From Maritimibacter dapengensis (GTDB taxonomy: Bacteria; Pseudomonadota; Alphaproteobacteria; Rhodobacterales; Rhodobacteraceae): DNA of 64,000 bases. The position numbers and the translations under genes were made by a program. Shown here in pieces: positions 29,353 to 38,098 of this stretch. Every line of letters starts with the position of its first letter. Within the stretch, counting starts at the first letter, position 1. Location of the stretch: positions 62,001 through 126,000 of the forward strand of contig NZ_JAHUZE010000002.1 in assembly GCF_019218265.1 (NCBI RefSeq), given 5' to 3'. Below the pieces are notes generated by a model that made no database searches, was not told where the DNA came from, and saw nothing but the letters and a program-made list of their open reading frames with translations.

Positions 29353-29556
29353 TTGAGTGAGTTGAAACGCCAGGAGCCGGTCGTGACACGCGGACAGGAT
29401 CGAACGCCCCCGAAAACGGGCGCACATGCAAACGAGACGGATCAACGCGGGGACCACGACATCCCTGACATGTTCGCCGATCTCGGTTTCGGTCGCCGCC
29501 GTGGTATCGAGGAATGGCTCGACTGGCTGTCCAAGAAAGGGGAGGCCGGAGCATGA
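29353..29556 (+). CDS. Small hypothetical protein upstream of hemP
   Basis: A 67-residue hydrophilic protein starting with TTG at 29353 (AGAGG lies close upstream; other in-frame starts are possible). The N-terminal half is Arg/Asp-rich and looks disordered; the C-terminus FGRRRGIEEWLDWLSKKGEA could form an amphipathic helix. Its stop overlaps the hemP start (ATGA), suggesting translational coupling. TTGACA at 29278 could be the -35 element of the promoter for both; the -10 is weak. Confidence 0.5.
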   Translation: MSELKRQEPVVTRGQDRTPPKTGAHANETDQRGDHDIPDMFADLGFGRRRGIEEWLDWLSKKGEAGA

Positions 29557-29714
29557 ATATGGTCAGAAATACACACGAAGCGCGCGAAATCCCATCGCCC
29601 CTTCACCACGCCGAGGAACTGACGCTTGGTGGGCGCACGGCGAAAATCATGCTGGGCGACGCCCTCTACACGCTGCGCATCACAAAGGCCGGCAAGCTCA
29701 TCCTGACGAAGTGA
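29553..29714 (+). CDS. hemP: Hemin uptake protein HemP
   Basis: A 53-residue protein with the HemP family core ELTLGGRTAKIMLGD and the typical ending LRITKAGKLILTK. HemP/HmuP homologues in alphaproteobacteria are small basic proteins required for expression or function of heme uptake genes. ATG at 29553 overlaps the stop of the 67-residue gene. No heme receptor or ABC transporter gene is in the window. Confidence 0.85.
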   Translation: MNMVRNTHEAREIPSPLHHAEELTLGGRTAKIMLGDALYTLRITKAGKLILTK

Positions 29715-29722
29715 GGCCCGCC

Positions 29723-30190
29723 ATGGACGGTAGTCTACTCGATGATCGACGCGGCGGTGCGGCGGTCGGACGGCTCATGGATCTCGGAGCGATCGAAGCT
29801 GGCGCTGTGCTGTGTCTCCGGCTCTGGCACGAAGCCCCGGCTTCGCCCGCTCGTATGGATTTCGAGCGCGACATGGGGCGGTTCGGCGGTCGGGCTGCGC
29901 TGGAGGCGATCGGCGGTATCTGCGCGATCTGGCAGGATTTCGGGCGTCGGCCCATGGTGCGCCATCATCTCCGCTGCGACTGCCTTGGTGCCGATGAAGC
30001 CTGCCTCGCCCATATGGTTCAGGCCGCGCTGCTGGGCGACCGGGACGATGCGATGATGCTGGCGACCCTCATGGTTCGGGCCGACTATGCGCCGGGTGTC
30101 GTGGCGTATGCCGAACGCGCAGGCGCAGCGCTCGCCAGGCTGGCAGCGACCCCTGTGGCGGGCGAAGCGCAAGGGTGCCGGTTGCATTAA
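29723..30190 (+). CDS. Hypothetical Cys-rich protein downstream of hemP
   Basis: The 155-residue protein has no recognised family. It is Ala-rich and helical, with a cluster RHHLRCDCLGADEACLAH (about residues 80-97) holding three Cys and three His that could bind a metal or heme. It starts eight bases after hemP and ends just before a strong terminator, so it forms the last gene of the hemP unit. Link to heme metabolism is from position only. Confidence 0.65.
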   Translation: MDGSLLDDRRGGAAVGRLMDLGAIEAGAVLCLRLWHEAPASPARMDFERDMGRFGGRAALEAIGGICAIWQDFGRRPMVRHHLRCDCLGADEACLAHMVQAALLGDRDDAMMLATLMVRADYAPGVVAYAERAGAALARLAATPVAGEAQGCRLH

Positions 30191-30211
30191 TCCTGCATTT
30201 GAAACGAAAAA

Positions 30212-30229
30212 GGGGGCCTTTCGGCCCCC
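30212..30229. terminator. Terminator between the hemP unit and yebC
   Basis: GGGGGCC (30212-30218), loop TTTC and GGCCCCC (30223-30229) form a perfect stem between two convergent genes. It is preceded by GAAACGAAAAA, which would be a T run for minus-strand transcription; it probably works in both directions. Confidence 0.75.
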
Positions 30230-30253
30230 ATCGCCTGCACTTTTGCAATAAGC

Positions 30254-30994
30254 TCAGAGCTGCTCCATGACATCGTCGGACGCTTCGAAATTGGTCGTCA
30301 CACGCTGAACGTCATCGTCGTCCTCGAGCGCGTCGATCAGCTTCATGAGCTTCTGCATCGACTCGAGGTCCATTTCGGTCGTCGTCGTCGGCTTCCAGAT
30401 CAGCTTCGTCGATTCACTTTCGCCAAGCTCGGCTTCCAGCGCGTTCGACACGTCGTTGAGGTCGGTGTCGGCGCAGTAGATGATATGCCCGTCCTCCGAG
30501 CTTTCCACATCCATCGCACCCGCTTCGATCGCGGCCATCATGACGGTGTCGGCGTCTCCCACCGAAGCCGGATAGACGACTTCGCCCATCCGGTCGAACA
30601 TGAACCCGACCGATCCGGTTTCGCCGAGGTTGCCGCCGTTTTTGGAAAAGGTCGAGCGCACGGTGGAGGCCGTGCGGTTGCGGTTGTCGGTCATCGCCTC
30701 GACGATCACCGCCACGCCGTTCGGGCCGTAGCCCTCATACCGGATTTCCTCGTAATCCTCGCCTTCGCCCGCCTGCGATTTCTTGATCGCGCGGTCGATC
30801 ACGTCTTTCGGCACCGAGCTCGTCTTGGCTTCCTTCACCGCAAGCCGCAGGCGCGGGTTCTTGTCCGGGTCCGGGTCGCCCATCTTGGCGGCGACGGTGA
30901 TCTCCTTCGCCAGCTTCGAGAAGAGCTTGGACCGGGCGGCATCCTGACGCCCCTTGCGGTGCTGAATATTCGCCCATTTTGAGTGGCCAGCCAT
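30254..30994 (-). CDS. YebC/PmpR family protein
   Basis: The 246-residue protein begins with the family signature [19 protein letters not shown] and has the three-domain YebC pattern through [11 protein letters not shown]-like ([15 protein letters not shown]) and the acidic C-terminus. YebC proteins were described as transcriptional regulators and more recently as translation factors relieving polyproline stalling. No partner can be inferred. Single gene, converging with the hemP unit. Confidence 0.95.
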   Translation of the reverse strand: MAGHSKWANIQHRKGRQDAARSKLFSKLAKEITVAAKMGDPDPDKNPRLRLAVKEAKTSSVPKDVIDRAIKKSQAGEGEDYEEIRYEGYGPNGVAVIVEAMTDNRNRTASTVRSTFSKNGGNLGETGSVGFMFDRMGEVVYPASVGDADTVMMAAIEAGAMDVESSEDGHIIYCADTDLNDVSNALEAELGESESTKLIWKPTTTTEMDLESMQKLMKLIDALEDDDDVQRVTTNFEASDDVMEQL

Positions 30995-31067
30995 CTGTGC
31001 CTCCGCCTGTATCCGTTGGTCGCGCTTCTATATGGCAGCTAGCGGGGGCGGGGCAAGACCTCCCGCG

Positions 31068-31520
31068 CTATGCCCGCTCGTCCTTGGGCGACCCCATGAC
31101 CACATGCGTCACGATCTGGTTCACGCCGTCCACGGTGCCCAACCGATCCGTGTGAAATGCCTTGTAGGCGGCGAGGTCGGCAGCCTCGACCCGCAGGAGG
31201 TATTCGACCGTTCCGGTGATGTTGTGGCACTCGCGTACTTCGGGGCTTGCGATCATCGCCTGTTCGAACCGCGCCTGAGACGCCTTCGTGTGCTCCGACA
31301 GTCCCACCGTGAGATAGGCGACGAAACCGACGCCGGTGCGGCCCGCGTCGATCACCGCGCGGTAGCCTGCGATCACGCCGGCCGCTTCGAGCGCCTGCAC
31401 CCGGCGCAGACAGGCCGAGGGCGACAGCCCGACCCGCTCGGCAAGCCGCGTGTTGGCAATGCGCCCGTCCGCCCGAAGCTCACGCAATATTTTGCGGTCT
31501 ATATGGTCAATTTCCATCAT
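31068..31520 (-). CDS. Lrp/AsnC family transcriptional regulator
   Basis: A 150-residue regulator with an N-terminal winged helix-turn-helix (about 4-60, DHIDRKILRELRADGRIANTRLAERVGLS) and a C-terminal RAM/ligand-binding domain (about 70-145). Lrp/AsnC proteins respond to amino acids. It is divergent from a LysE-type exporter with 72 bases between them, the usual arrangement for a regulator and its target, so the exporter is its likely target. Start MMEID at 31520; ATG at 31517 is equally possible. Confidence 0.9.
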   Translation of the reverse strand: MMEIDHIDRKILRELRADGRIANTRLAERVGLSPSACLRRVQALEAAGVIAGYRAVIDAGRTGVGFVAYLTVGLSEHTKASQARFEQAMIASPEVRECHNITGTVEYLLRVEAADLAAYKAFHTDRLGTVDGVNQIVTHVVMGSPKDERA

Positions 31521-31592
31521 GAGTTGCTCAGATTTGCGTTCCTGAACGATTATTACAACAATTCCGCGCGTGAAAGATGCATATATTGCGCC

Positions 31593-32186
31593 ATGACGTT
31601 CGATCTCTATATGGCCTTCGTCGGCTTCATGCTGGCCGCCTCGCTCACCCCGGGGCCCAACAACCTGATGGTCATGGCCTCGGGCGCGAACTTCGGGCAT
31701 CGACGCACGCTGCCGCATCAACTGGGCATCGCTGTCGGCTTCGCGTTCATGGTGATCCTCATGGCGCTCGGCATCGCGGTCGTTTTCGAAGCGTTCCCCC
31801 GCCTCGATATCGTGTTGATGGCCGCCGCGACGGTGTATCTGCTGTGGCTTGCCTGGAAGATCGCCCATGCCGCCGCGCCCGGAAGCGGGGCGGGAGCGGG
31901 AAAGCCAATGACCTTCCTGCAAGCAGCCGCGTTCCAATGGGTCAATCCCAAAGCCTGGGCGATGGCGCTTTCGGCTGCTACCATCTACGTCCCCGACAAC
32001 GCCGCCACGACGATCGCCATTGTCGCGGGAAGCTATTTCGTCGTCACCATGTTCTCGACCAGCGTCTGGATCAGGGCAGGGCAGGAGCTTCGCCGCATCC
32101 TGACCAACCCGCGCCGGCTGAGCATCTTCAACTGGACCATGGCGGTCCTTCTCGTCGCTTCGCTGATCCCCGTTCTATTGGCGTGA
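31593..32186 (+). CDS. LysE/RhtB family amino acid exporter
   Basis: The 197-residue membrane protein has about six segments and the LysE family motif SLTPGPNNLMVMASGANFG in the first loop. Members export lysine, arginine, homoserine, threonine or other amino acids. The substrate is unknown. Start ATG at 31593. Divergent to the Lrp-type regulator, with which it probably forms a feed-back exporter unit. Confidence 0.9.
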   Translation: MTFDLYMAFVGFMLAASLTPGPNNLMVMASGANFGHRRTLPHQLGIAVGFAFMVILMALGIAVVFEAFPRLDIVLMAAATVYLLWLAWKIAHAAAPGSGAGAGKPMTFLQAAAFQWVNPKAWAMALSAATIYVPDNAATTIAIVAGSYFVVTMFSTSVWIRAGQELRRILTNPRRLSIFNWTMAVLLVASLIPVLLA

Positions 32187-32217
32187 CCTCGCCTGCCGGA
32201 CGCGGTAAGCCTTTGAC

Positions 32218-33999
32218 ATGACGCTGGATCAGATCCTCCTGTTCGGGCTTTTTGTCTGCGTATTCGGTCTCCTGCTCTGGGGCCGTTTCCGCTATGACCT
32301 CGTGGCCTTCGGGGCGCTCATGGCCGGGGTCGTGCTGGGCGTCGTGGACACGAACCACGCCTTCGACGGGTTCGGTCATCCTGCAACGATCATCGTGGCA
32401 CTTGTATTGGTTGTTTCCGCCGGGCTGGTGCGCTCCGGCGCGGTGTTTCTCATCACCCGGACGCTGGTGGACAGTTCGCGAAAGCTCGGCGCGCATATCG
32501 CGATCATGGGCGCCATCGGCGGCGTGCTGTCGGCCTTCATGAACAACGTCGCGGCGCTCGCACTTCTCATGCCTGTCGATATCCAGACCGCGCGCAAAGC
32601 CGGTCGTGCGCCGGGGCTGAGCCTCATGCCGCTCAGCTTCGCGACGATCCTCGGCGGAATGGCGACCCTGATCGGCACGCCTCCCAACATCATCATCGCC
32701 TCGATCCGTGGAGAGAACCTCGGCGAACCGTTCCGCATGTTCGACTTCGCCCCGGTCGGCGTCATCACGGCTGCGGTCGGGCTTGTCTTCGTGGCCTTCG
32801 TCGGCTGGCGGCTCATCCCGCGCGCCGAAGAGGGCGGGGCGGCGATCGACCCGATGGAGGATTACTCGGACTACACCGCCGAACTCGTCGTCCCTGAGGA
32901 ATCGAAACTCATCGGTCAGCGGGTCGAGGAACTTTACGAGGAGGCGGAGTCGAACGACGTCGTGATCCTTGGCCTGATTCGCGACGGCAAACGCAAATAC
33001 GGCACCCAGCGAACGACGAAGATCGAGGCAGACGATACTTTGGTGCTGGAAGCCACGCCGGATGCGCTGGACGAATTCCGGGCGGCCATGTCGCTCAAAT
33101 TCGCGGACACGAAACGCGAGGACCGGCTTCGGGCCGACGGCGCGGGTCTGTCCAAGATCGAAGTCGTCGTGGCGGACGACAGCCGGATCGCGGGCAAGAC
33201 CGCGCAGTCCATCGGGCTCAACTGGCGGCGCAACGCGGTGCTTCTCGGCATCCGCCGCTCTGGCCGCAAATCCCGCGAACAGATCGCCAAGACCCGCGTG
33301 AAACCGGGCGACATCCTGCTGCTTCTGGTGCCATCCGGTCGCGAGGCGGCCGTGACGGAATGGCTTGGCTGCCTGCCTTTGGCCGAGCGCGGCCTGTCCG
33401 TCACACAGGAAAACAAGGTCTGGCTCGCCATCGGCATTTTCGCCGCCGCCGTGGCGCTCGCGAGCTTCGGTCTGCTCTACCTTCCCATCGCGCTTGGCAT
33501 CGTCGTGGTGCTGTTCGTGCTTCTGGGCATCGTGCCGCTGGGAGAGCTCTACGATCACATCGAATGGCCCGTGGTCGTGCTCCTCGGCTCGATGATCCCG
33601 CTCGGGGCGGCGCTGGAAGACGCGGGCGGCACGCAGTTGATCGCAACCGGACTGGTCAACGTCACGCAGGGGCTTCCCGCCTGGGCGGTGCTGACGCTCC
33701 TGATGGTGGTGACCATGTCGCTCTCGGACGTGCTGAACAACACCGCCACGGCCATCGTCGCCGCCCCGGTGGGTATTCAGATGGCACAGGCACTGGACAA
33801 GAATCCCGACCCGTTCCTGATGGCCGTCGCGGTCGCAGCGTCCTGCGCCTTCCTCACGCCCATCGGGCACAAGAACAACACCCTGATCCTCGGCCCGGGG
33901 GGTTACAAGTTCGGGGATTACTGGCGTATGGGCCTGCCGCTCGAGGTGATCGTCGTCGCGGTCTCGATCCCGGCGATCCTGACGTTCTGGCCGATGTGA
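32218..33999 (+). CDS. SLC13 family permease with two RCK_C domains, copy 1
   Basis: The 593-residue protein has the DASS/SLC13 layout: hydrophobic segments to about residue 200, two soluble RCK_C (TrkA-C) domains at roughly 205-385, and a second membrane half to the end. Motifs GGMATLIGTPPNIIIAS and, in the second half, LNNTATAIVAAPVG are typical for the sodium/substrate sites. Members transport sulfate, dicarboxylates or silicate-like anions; the RCK-containing subgroup is often annotated as sulfate transporters. It begins 31 bases after lysE and is followed after seven bases by the glycosyltransferase-like gene. Confidence 0.88.
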   Translation: MTLDQILLFGLFVCVFGLLLWGRFRYDLVAFGALMAGVVLGVVDTNHAFDGFGHPATIIVALVLVVSAGLVRSGAVFLITRTLVDSSRKLGAHIAIMGAIGGVLSAFMNNVAALALLMPVDIQTARKAGRAPGLSLMPLSFATILGGMATLIGTPPNIIIASIRGENLGEPFRMFDFAPVGVITAAVGLVFVAFVGWRLIPRAEEGGAAIDPMEDYSDYTAELVVPEESKLIGQRVEELYEEAESNDVVILGLIRDGKRKYGTQRTTKIEADDTLVLEATPDALDEFRAAMSLKFADTKREDRLRADGAGLSKIEVVVADDSRIAGKTAQSIGLNWRRNAVLLGIRRSGRKSREQIAKTRVKPGDILLLLVPSGREAAVTEWLGCLPLAERGLSVTQENKVWLAIGIFAAAVALASFGLLYLPIALGIVVVLFVLLGIVPLGELYDHIEWPVVVLLGSMIPLGAALEDAGGTQLIATGLVNVTQGLPAWAVLTLLMVVTMSLSDVLNNTATAIVAAPVGIQMAQALDKNPDPFLMAVAVAASCAFLTPIGHKNNTLILGPGGYKFGDYWRMGLPLEVIVVAVSIPAILTFWPM

Positions 34000-34006
34000 G
34001 GCGGCA

Positions 34007-35173
34007 ATGGACGATCCGAAACGGCTCGTAGACGAGATCACCGGGCGGGGGCATCTGAAGCTGTCGCCGGAGGATGTGGCGCGGCTCGAAACCGTGGACG
34101 CCGGGTATCTGCCGGCCCAACGCATCCTCGCCGCGCATTGGTTCAACGTGGGAGAGCCGGGGCGCGCCGCCGACATTTCGCGGCGGGTTTTCGATGCCGA
34201 ACCGAATGCCGAGAACGCCTCGAACCTCGTATCGGCCCTGAGCCGCTCCGGGCGTCTGGACGAGGCGGTCGAGGTGGCCGCAGACCCGGACACGCCTTTG
34301 ACAGAGGTCACGCGGGCGAGCTATCTTTCCGAACTTTTTGCCCGGAAGAAGGACATGGGGGCGAACCGGAAGTGGTCCTACCGCGCGCTGGAGTTGAAAG
34401 ATGCCGAAGCGCCGGTGATCGAGGACAGGCCAGAGCCTTCGGTCCGCGCGTTCGACCCCGAGACGCCCGAGCGCAACATCATCGCCTATTCGTTGTATGG
34501 CGCCGGCGCGCGGTATCTGGAAGGGGCCGTGCGCAATGCCATCGTGGTGCGCCACGTCTATCCGGGTTGGACACCGCGATTTTACGTGGACGACAGCGTT
34601 CCGGCCGATACCCAGCGCGAGCTTGCCCGGAACGGCGCTCAATTGCGCAAGGTGCCGAACATGCCCGCGGAACGCTATGGGCTGTTCTGGCGGTTTCTTG
34701 TCGAGGACGACACGGACGTGGACCTTTATCTCGTGCGCGACGCCGACAGCGTGCCGTCGGTGCGCGAAGCCGTGGCGGTGCATGATTGGCTCGCCTCCGG
34801 TCAGCCGTTTCATGTCATGCGCGACTATCCGACCCATTCGGAACTCGTGCTCGCAGGACTTTGGGGCGCGCATCGCGGCAATATTCCGGGCGGGATGGGG
34901 AAGAAGATCCTCGCCTATGCCAAGTCGCGCGAGAAGATCCTGAACTCCCGCGTCGAGGACCAGCTTTTCCTGCGGCAGGAGATCTGGCCGTGCATGCGTG
35001 GGCGGGTGTTCGTGCAGGACAGCGCATTCGGATACGGCGAAAGCGCCCCGTTCGATCCGGGCTATGCGCTTCCCGGTCGGATGCATGTGGGTCAGGACGA
35101 TTTCGCCGCGCGGCAGGTCGAAGCGCAGGCGCGGGCAGCACGCGCCAAGGGCTTCAAGGTCAAGATCGAGTAG
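34007..35173 (+). CDS. TPR-containing glycosyltransferase-like protein
   Basis: The 388-residue protein has an alpha-helical N-terminal third resembling TPR repeats (ILAAHWFNVGEPGRAADISRRVFDAEP) and a C-terminal domain with a short DxD-like motif, Asp245-Ala-Asp247 in LYLVRDADSVPS, preceded by an aromatic YGLFWRFLVEDD stretch, in line with a GT-A glycosyltransferase fold. I recognise no closer family. No membrane segment. It starts seven bases after the SLC13 gene and converges with another SLC13 gene six bases further. Confidence 0.6.
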   Translation: MDDPKRLVDEITGRGHLKLSPEDVARLETVDAGYLPAQRILAAHWFNVGEPGRAADISRRVFDAEPNAENASNLVSALSRSGRLDEAVEVAADPDTPLTEVTRASYLSELFARKKDMGANRKWSYRALELKDAEAPVIEDRPEPSVRAFDPETPERNIIAYSLYGAGARYLEGAVRNAIVVRHVYPGWTPRFYVDDSVPADTQRELARNGAQLRKVPNMPAERYGLFWRFLVEDDTDVDLYLVRDADSVPSVREAVAVHDWLASGQPFHVMRDYPTHSELVLAGLWGAHRGNIPGGMGKKILAYAKSREKILNSRVEDQLFLRQEIWPCMRGRVFVQDSAFGYGESAPFDPGYALPGRMHVGQDDFAARQVEAQARAARAKGFKVKIE

Positions 35174-35179
35174 CGCCGG

Positions 35180-36958
35180 TCAGAGCGGCCAGATCAGCGG
35201 AATGACCGCCGAGGCGATGAGGCCCGTCGTGATGTTGAGCGGGATGCCGACCTTCATGAAATCCGTGAACTTGTAGCCGCCCGGACCATAAACCAGCATG
35301 TTCGTCTGATACCCGATGGGGGTCGCGAAACTGGCCGATGCGGCGATCATGACAGCGACGACGAGCGGTCGGGGGTCGTAACCGATGGCGGTGGCGATGC
35401 CAATGGCGATGGGCGTCACGACGACCGCGACGGCGTTGTTCGACACGAGCTCGGTCAGAACCGAGGTCAGCAGGTAAATCGCCCAGACGATGAAGAACGG
35501 CGGCAGCGTTTCGATCCATGGCGCCAGTGAATTGGCGATCAGCGACACGGCGCCCGAGGCGTCGAGCGCGGCGCCGATGGCGAGCATTGCGAAGATCAGT
35601 GCGAGAAGCCGTCCGTCGATCTGGGCAAAAGCCTCGTCCGCGTCGATGGCGCCGGTGAGGAGCACGACGGCTACTGCGACGACAGCGATGGCGAGGATCG
35701 GGGACAGGCCAAGACCCGCTATGGCGACGATCCCGACCATGGCTCCCAACGCGATGGGTGCGTGCCCACGGCGAAACGCGCGACCTGAGGGCTTGGCCAC
35801 ATCGACGAGGTCCATGTCCGATGCGAGCCGCTGAATATCCTCGGGCGCGCCTTCGAGAAGCAGCGTGTCGCCGACGCGCACGGTGATGCTGTCGAGCTGT
35901 TGCCCGATATTCTGGTTCCGCCGATGCACCGCCAACGGATAGACACCGTAACGACGGCGCAGGCGCAATTGGCCGAGCTTGCGCCCGATCATCTTGCAGC
36001 CGGGGGAGATCAGCACTTCCACGGTCGTCGTCTCGACCGACGACACCTGATCCACGCGCTTGAGCGACTTGTTGCGCTGAAGCGAAAGCAGTTCGGTCAT
36101 GGCGGTGCGGAGCACGACGCGGTCGCCGACCTGCAATTTGACCCCGGTCAGGTTGCGGCGCAGCGACACGTCACCGCGCAGCACGTCGATCAGGCGGACA
36201 CCTTCGCGTTTGAAGAGCTGCACATCCGTGACTTCGCGCCCGATGAGGTTGGAGTCCGGGGGTATCACGGCCTCGGTGAAGAATTTCTTGCGGGACCGGT
36301 CCGTGAGCAGGCTCGCCATCGAGGATCGGTCCGGCAGCAGGCGTGGCGCGACGACGTAGAGATAGGCCATGCCCCATGCGACGACCACGAGGCCGAGGGG
36401 CGTGATCTCGAAAATCGTGAAGGGTTCCAAGCCATTGACCCGTGCCACACCATCGACGAGCAGGTTCGTGGATGTGCCGATAAGGGTCAACGTGCCGCCA
36501 AGGATCGCGCCGTAGGACAAGGGGATAAGGAGCTTGGATGCCGCAATGTCGAGCCGCCGGGCGAGCTGGGCGAAGACGGGGATCATCACGACCACGACGG
36601 GTGTGTTCGAGACGAAGGCCGAAGCCAGCACGACAAAGCCCATGAGCACGGCGAGCGCAAACATGGGGCGGGCGGCGGCCTGCGAATCCGCGATCTGGGT
36701 GAACCAGTCGAGCGCCCCGGTGCGCACAAGCGCCCCCATGACGATGAACATGCAGGCGATGGTCCACGGCGCAGGGTTTGCGAGCACGTCGAGTGCCGCG
36801 TCATAGGGCAGGATGCCCGAGAGCAGCATGACCGCCACGCCGCCGATTGCGACGACTTCGGTCGGGAAGGATTCGCGCAGGAAAAACAGGAACATGACGC
36901 CTACGACAGCAAGCGCGACGATGGCTTCGGTTGTTGGGGAAAGCGCGATGAAGTCCAT
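35180..36958 (-). CDS. SLC13 family permease with two RCK_C domains, copy 2
   Basis: A 592-residue protein with the same domain order as the permease at 32218 (membrane half, two RCK_C domains at about 205-385, membrane half). Sodium/substrate motifs here are GGTLTLIGTSTNLLVDG and VSNNAVAVVVTPIA. The pair is divergent in sequence, so this is not a recent duplication. It faces copy 1 with the glycosyltransferase-like gene in between. Substrate unknown; sulfate or dicarboxylates are possible. Confidence 0.88.
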   Translation of the reverse strand: MDFIALSPTTEAIVALAVVGVMFLFFLRESFPTEVVAIGGVAVMLLSGILPYDAALDVLANPAPWTIACMFIVMGALVRTGALDWFTQIADSQAAARPMFALAVLMGFVVLASAFVSNTPVVVVMIPVFAQLARRLDIAASKLLIPLSYGAILGGTLTLIGTSTNLLVDGVARVNGLEPFTIFEITPLGLVVVAWGMAYLYVVAPRLLPDRSSMASLLTDRSRKKFFTEAVIPPDSNLIGREVTDVQLFKREGVRLIDVLRGDVSLRRNLTGVKLQVGDRVVLRTAMTELLSLQRNKSLKRVDQVSSVETTTVEVLISPGCKMIGRKLGQLRLRRRYGVYPLAVHRRNQNIGQQLDSITVRVGDTLLLEGAPEDIQRLASDMDLVDVAKPSGRAFRRGHAPIALGAMVGIVAIAGLGLSPILAIAVVAVAVVLLTGAIDADEAFAQIDGRLLALIFAMLAIGAALDASGAVSLIANSLAPWIETLPPFFIVWAIYLLTSVLTELVSNNAVAVVVTPIAIGIATAIGYDPRPLVVAVMIAASASFATPIGYQTNMLVYGPGGYKFTDFMKVGIPLNITTGLIASAVIPLIWPL

Positions 36959-37012
36959 GTAGCCCTGTCTCGATCCGGCACAGTTTGCCCGCCCTACTGG
37001 CGTTCGGCAAGC

Positions 37013-37828
37013 TTATTGAGGTCCGGTGTTCTGGAGGTGTCCGCGCTGGCGCACCATCTCGATCCGCGTCGCCCTGCCGGTGGCGTCGTCCGTTTCGACA
37101 TAAACCCCGGACAGGGTGGCTTCGGTATTCGCGGGCTGGAACCGGCCCTTGACCATGCCGGTCACGAAACGGCGCAGGGGCTCGGCTTTGTCCATGCCGA
37201 TGACCGAATGGTAGTCGCCGCACATGCCCGCATCGGTAAGGTATCCGGTACCGCCCGGCAGGATCATCGCGTCGCCTGTCGGGACATGCGTGTGGGTGCC
37301 GACGACGAGCGACGCGCGGCCGTCGAGGAAGTGGCCCATCGCCATCTTCTCAGAGGTGGCTTCGCAATGGACATCAACCAGCGTGGCCTGCACCGCGCCA
37401 CCGAGATTGAACGGCTGAAGCGCCTTTTCTATATGGCCGAACGGGTCTTCGAAGGCGCGTTTCATGAAGACATTTCCGAGCACCTGTGCGACGAGAATGC
37501 GGCGGCCGCGCTGGTCCTCGAACACCCGTGCGCCGCGGCCCGGGGCGTCCTTGGCGAAATTGAGCGGGCGGATGATCCGGGTCTCTTTCTGGCTGTAGGA
37601 CAGCATCTCTTTCTGGTCGAACGCGTGATCGCCCAGCGTGACCACGTCCGCGCCTGCTTCGAACAGGAGCTTCGCATGTTCTTCGGTCAGACCAGCACCA
37701 TTGGTAGCGTTTTCGCCATTGACGACCACAAAATCGAGGGACCAGTCACGGCGCAGCGTGGGGAGGTGTTCGGAAACGGCCTGCCGTCCGGCGCGGCCCA
37801 TCACATCACCGAGGAACAAAATCTTCAT
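37013..37828 (-). CDS. YmdB-like (TIGR00282) metallophosphoesterase
   Basis: The 271-residue protein begins MKILFLGDVMGRAGR and has the calcineurin-like metal motifs GDVMG, VVNGENATNG and VVTLGDHAFD (the usual GNHxxD is GDHxxD here), then DVHCEATSEK and GTHTHVPTGD. Family members are di-metal phosphodiesterases acting on 2',3'-cyclic nucleotides or cyclic AMP in vitro. It lies divergent from the MetE-like gene with a 270-base gap. Confidence 0.9.
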   Translation of the reverse strand: MKILFLGDVMGRAGRQAVSEHLPTLRRDWSLDFVVVNGENATNGAGLTEEHAKLLFEAGADVVTLGDHAFDQKEMLSYSQKETRIIRPLNFAKDAPGRGARVFEDQRGRRILVAQVLGNVFMKRAFEDPFGHIEKALQPFNLGGAVQATLVDVHCEATSEKMAMGHFLDGRASLVVGTHTHVPTGDAMILPGGTGYLTDAGMCGDYHSVIGMDKAEPLRRFVTGMVKGRFQPANTEATLSGVYVETDDATGRATRIEMVRQRGHLQNTGPQ

Positions 37829-37937
37829 GATTAGTGAGTATTGCGACTGCGCGAAGAGGGCAAGACCGCTCGCAACCTGAGCGAAAGGTTAAGGGTGCGT
37901 TCCCCAAGGCAATCTGTGACGGCGGGCCGAACAGGGC

Positions 37938-37981
37938 ACGTATGGAATACGTATGGAACACGTATGGAAGACGTATGGCAA
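37938..37981. repeat. Four tandem 11-base repeats (ACGTATGGAAN)
   Basis: Four consecutive units ACGTATGGAAT, ACGTATGGAAC, ACGTATGGAAG and ACGTATGGCAA, 11 bases each, lie between two divergent genes. The period equals about one turn of DNA and is not a multiple of three, so it is not a coding repeat. The first nine bases are conserved and the last differs in every unit. The repeat lies 118 bases before the MetE-like start. Confidence 0.85.
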
Positions 37982-38098
37982 CCGCGCCCGGATCAGCGCC
38001 CTTAACCCAGCGTTCGCGCAACGCGTGAGAGGCCGATTGTCATTCGCGCGGTGTGATGGTCAGATGACATCCGAAGCCACGAGCAGGGGGAGAACATC

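Noticed and set aside
38037-38070. SAM riboswitch before the MetE-like gene
   Set aside because: A small TGTCAT/ATGACA inverted repeat exists, but none of the conserved SAM-II or SAM/SAH motifs could be found.
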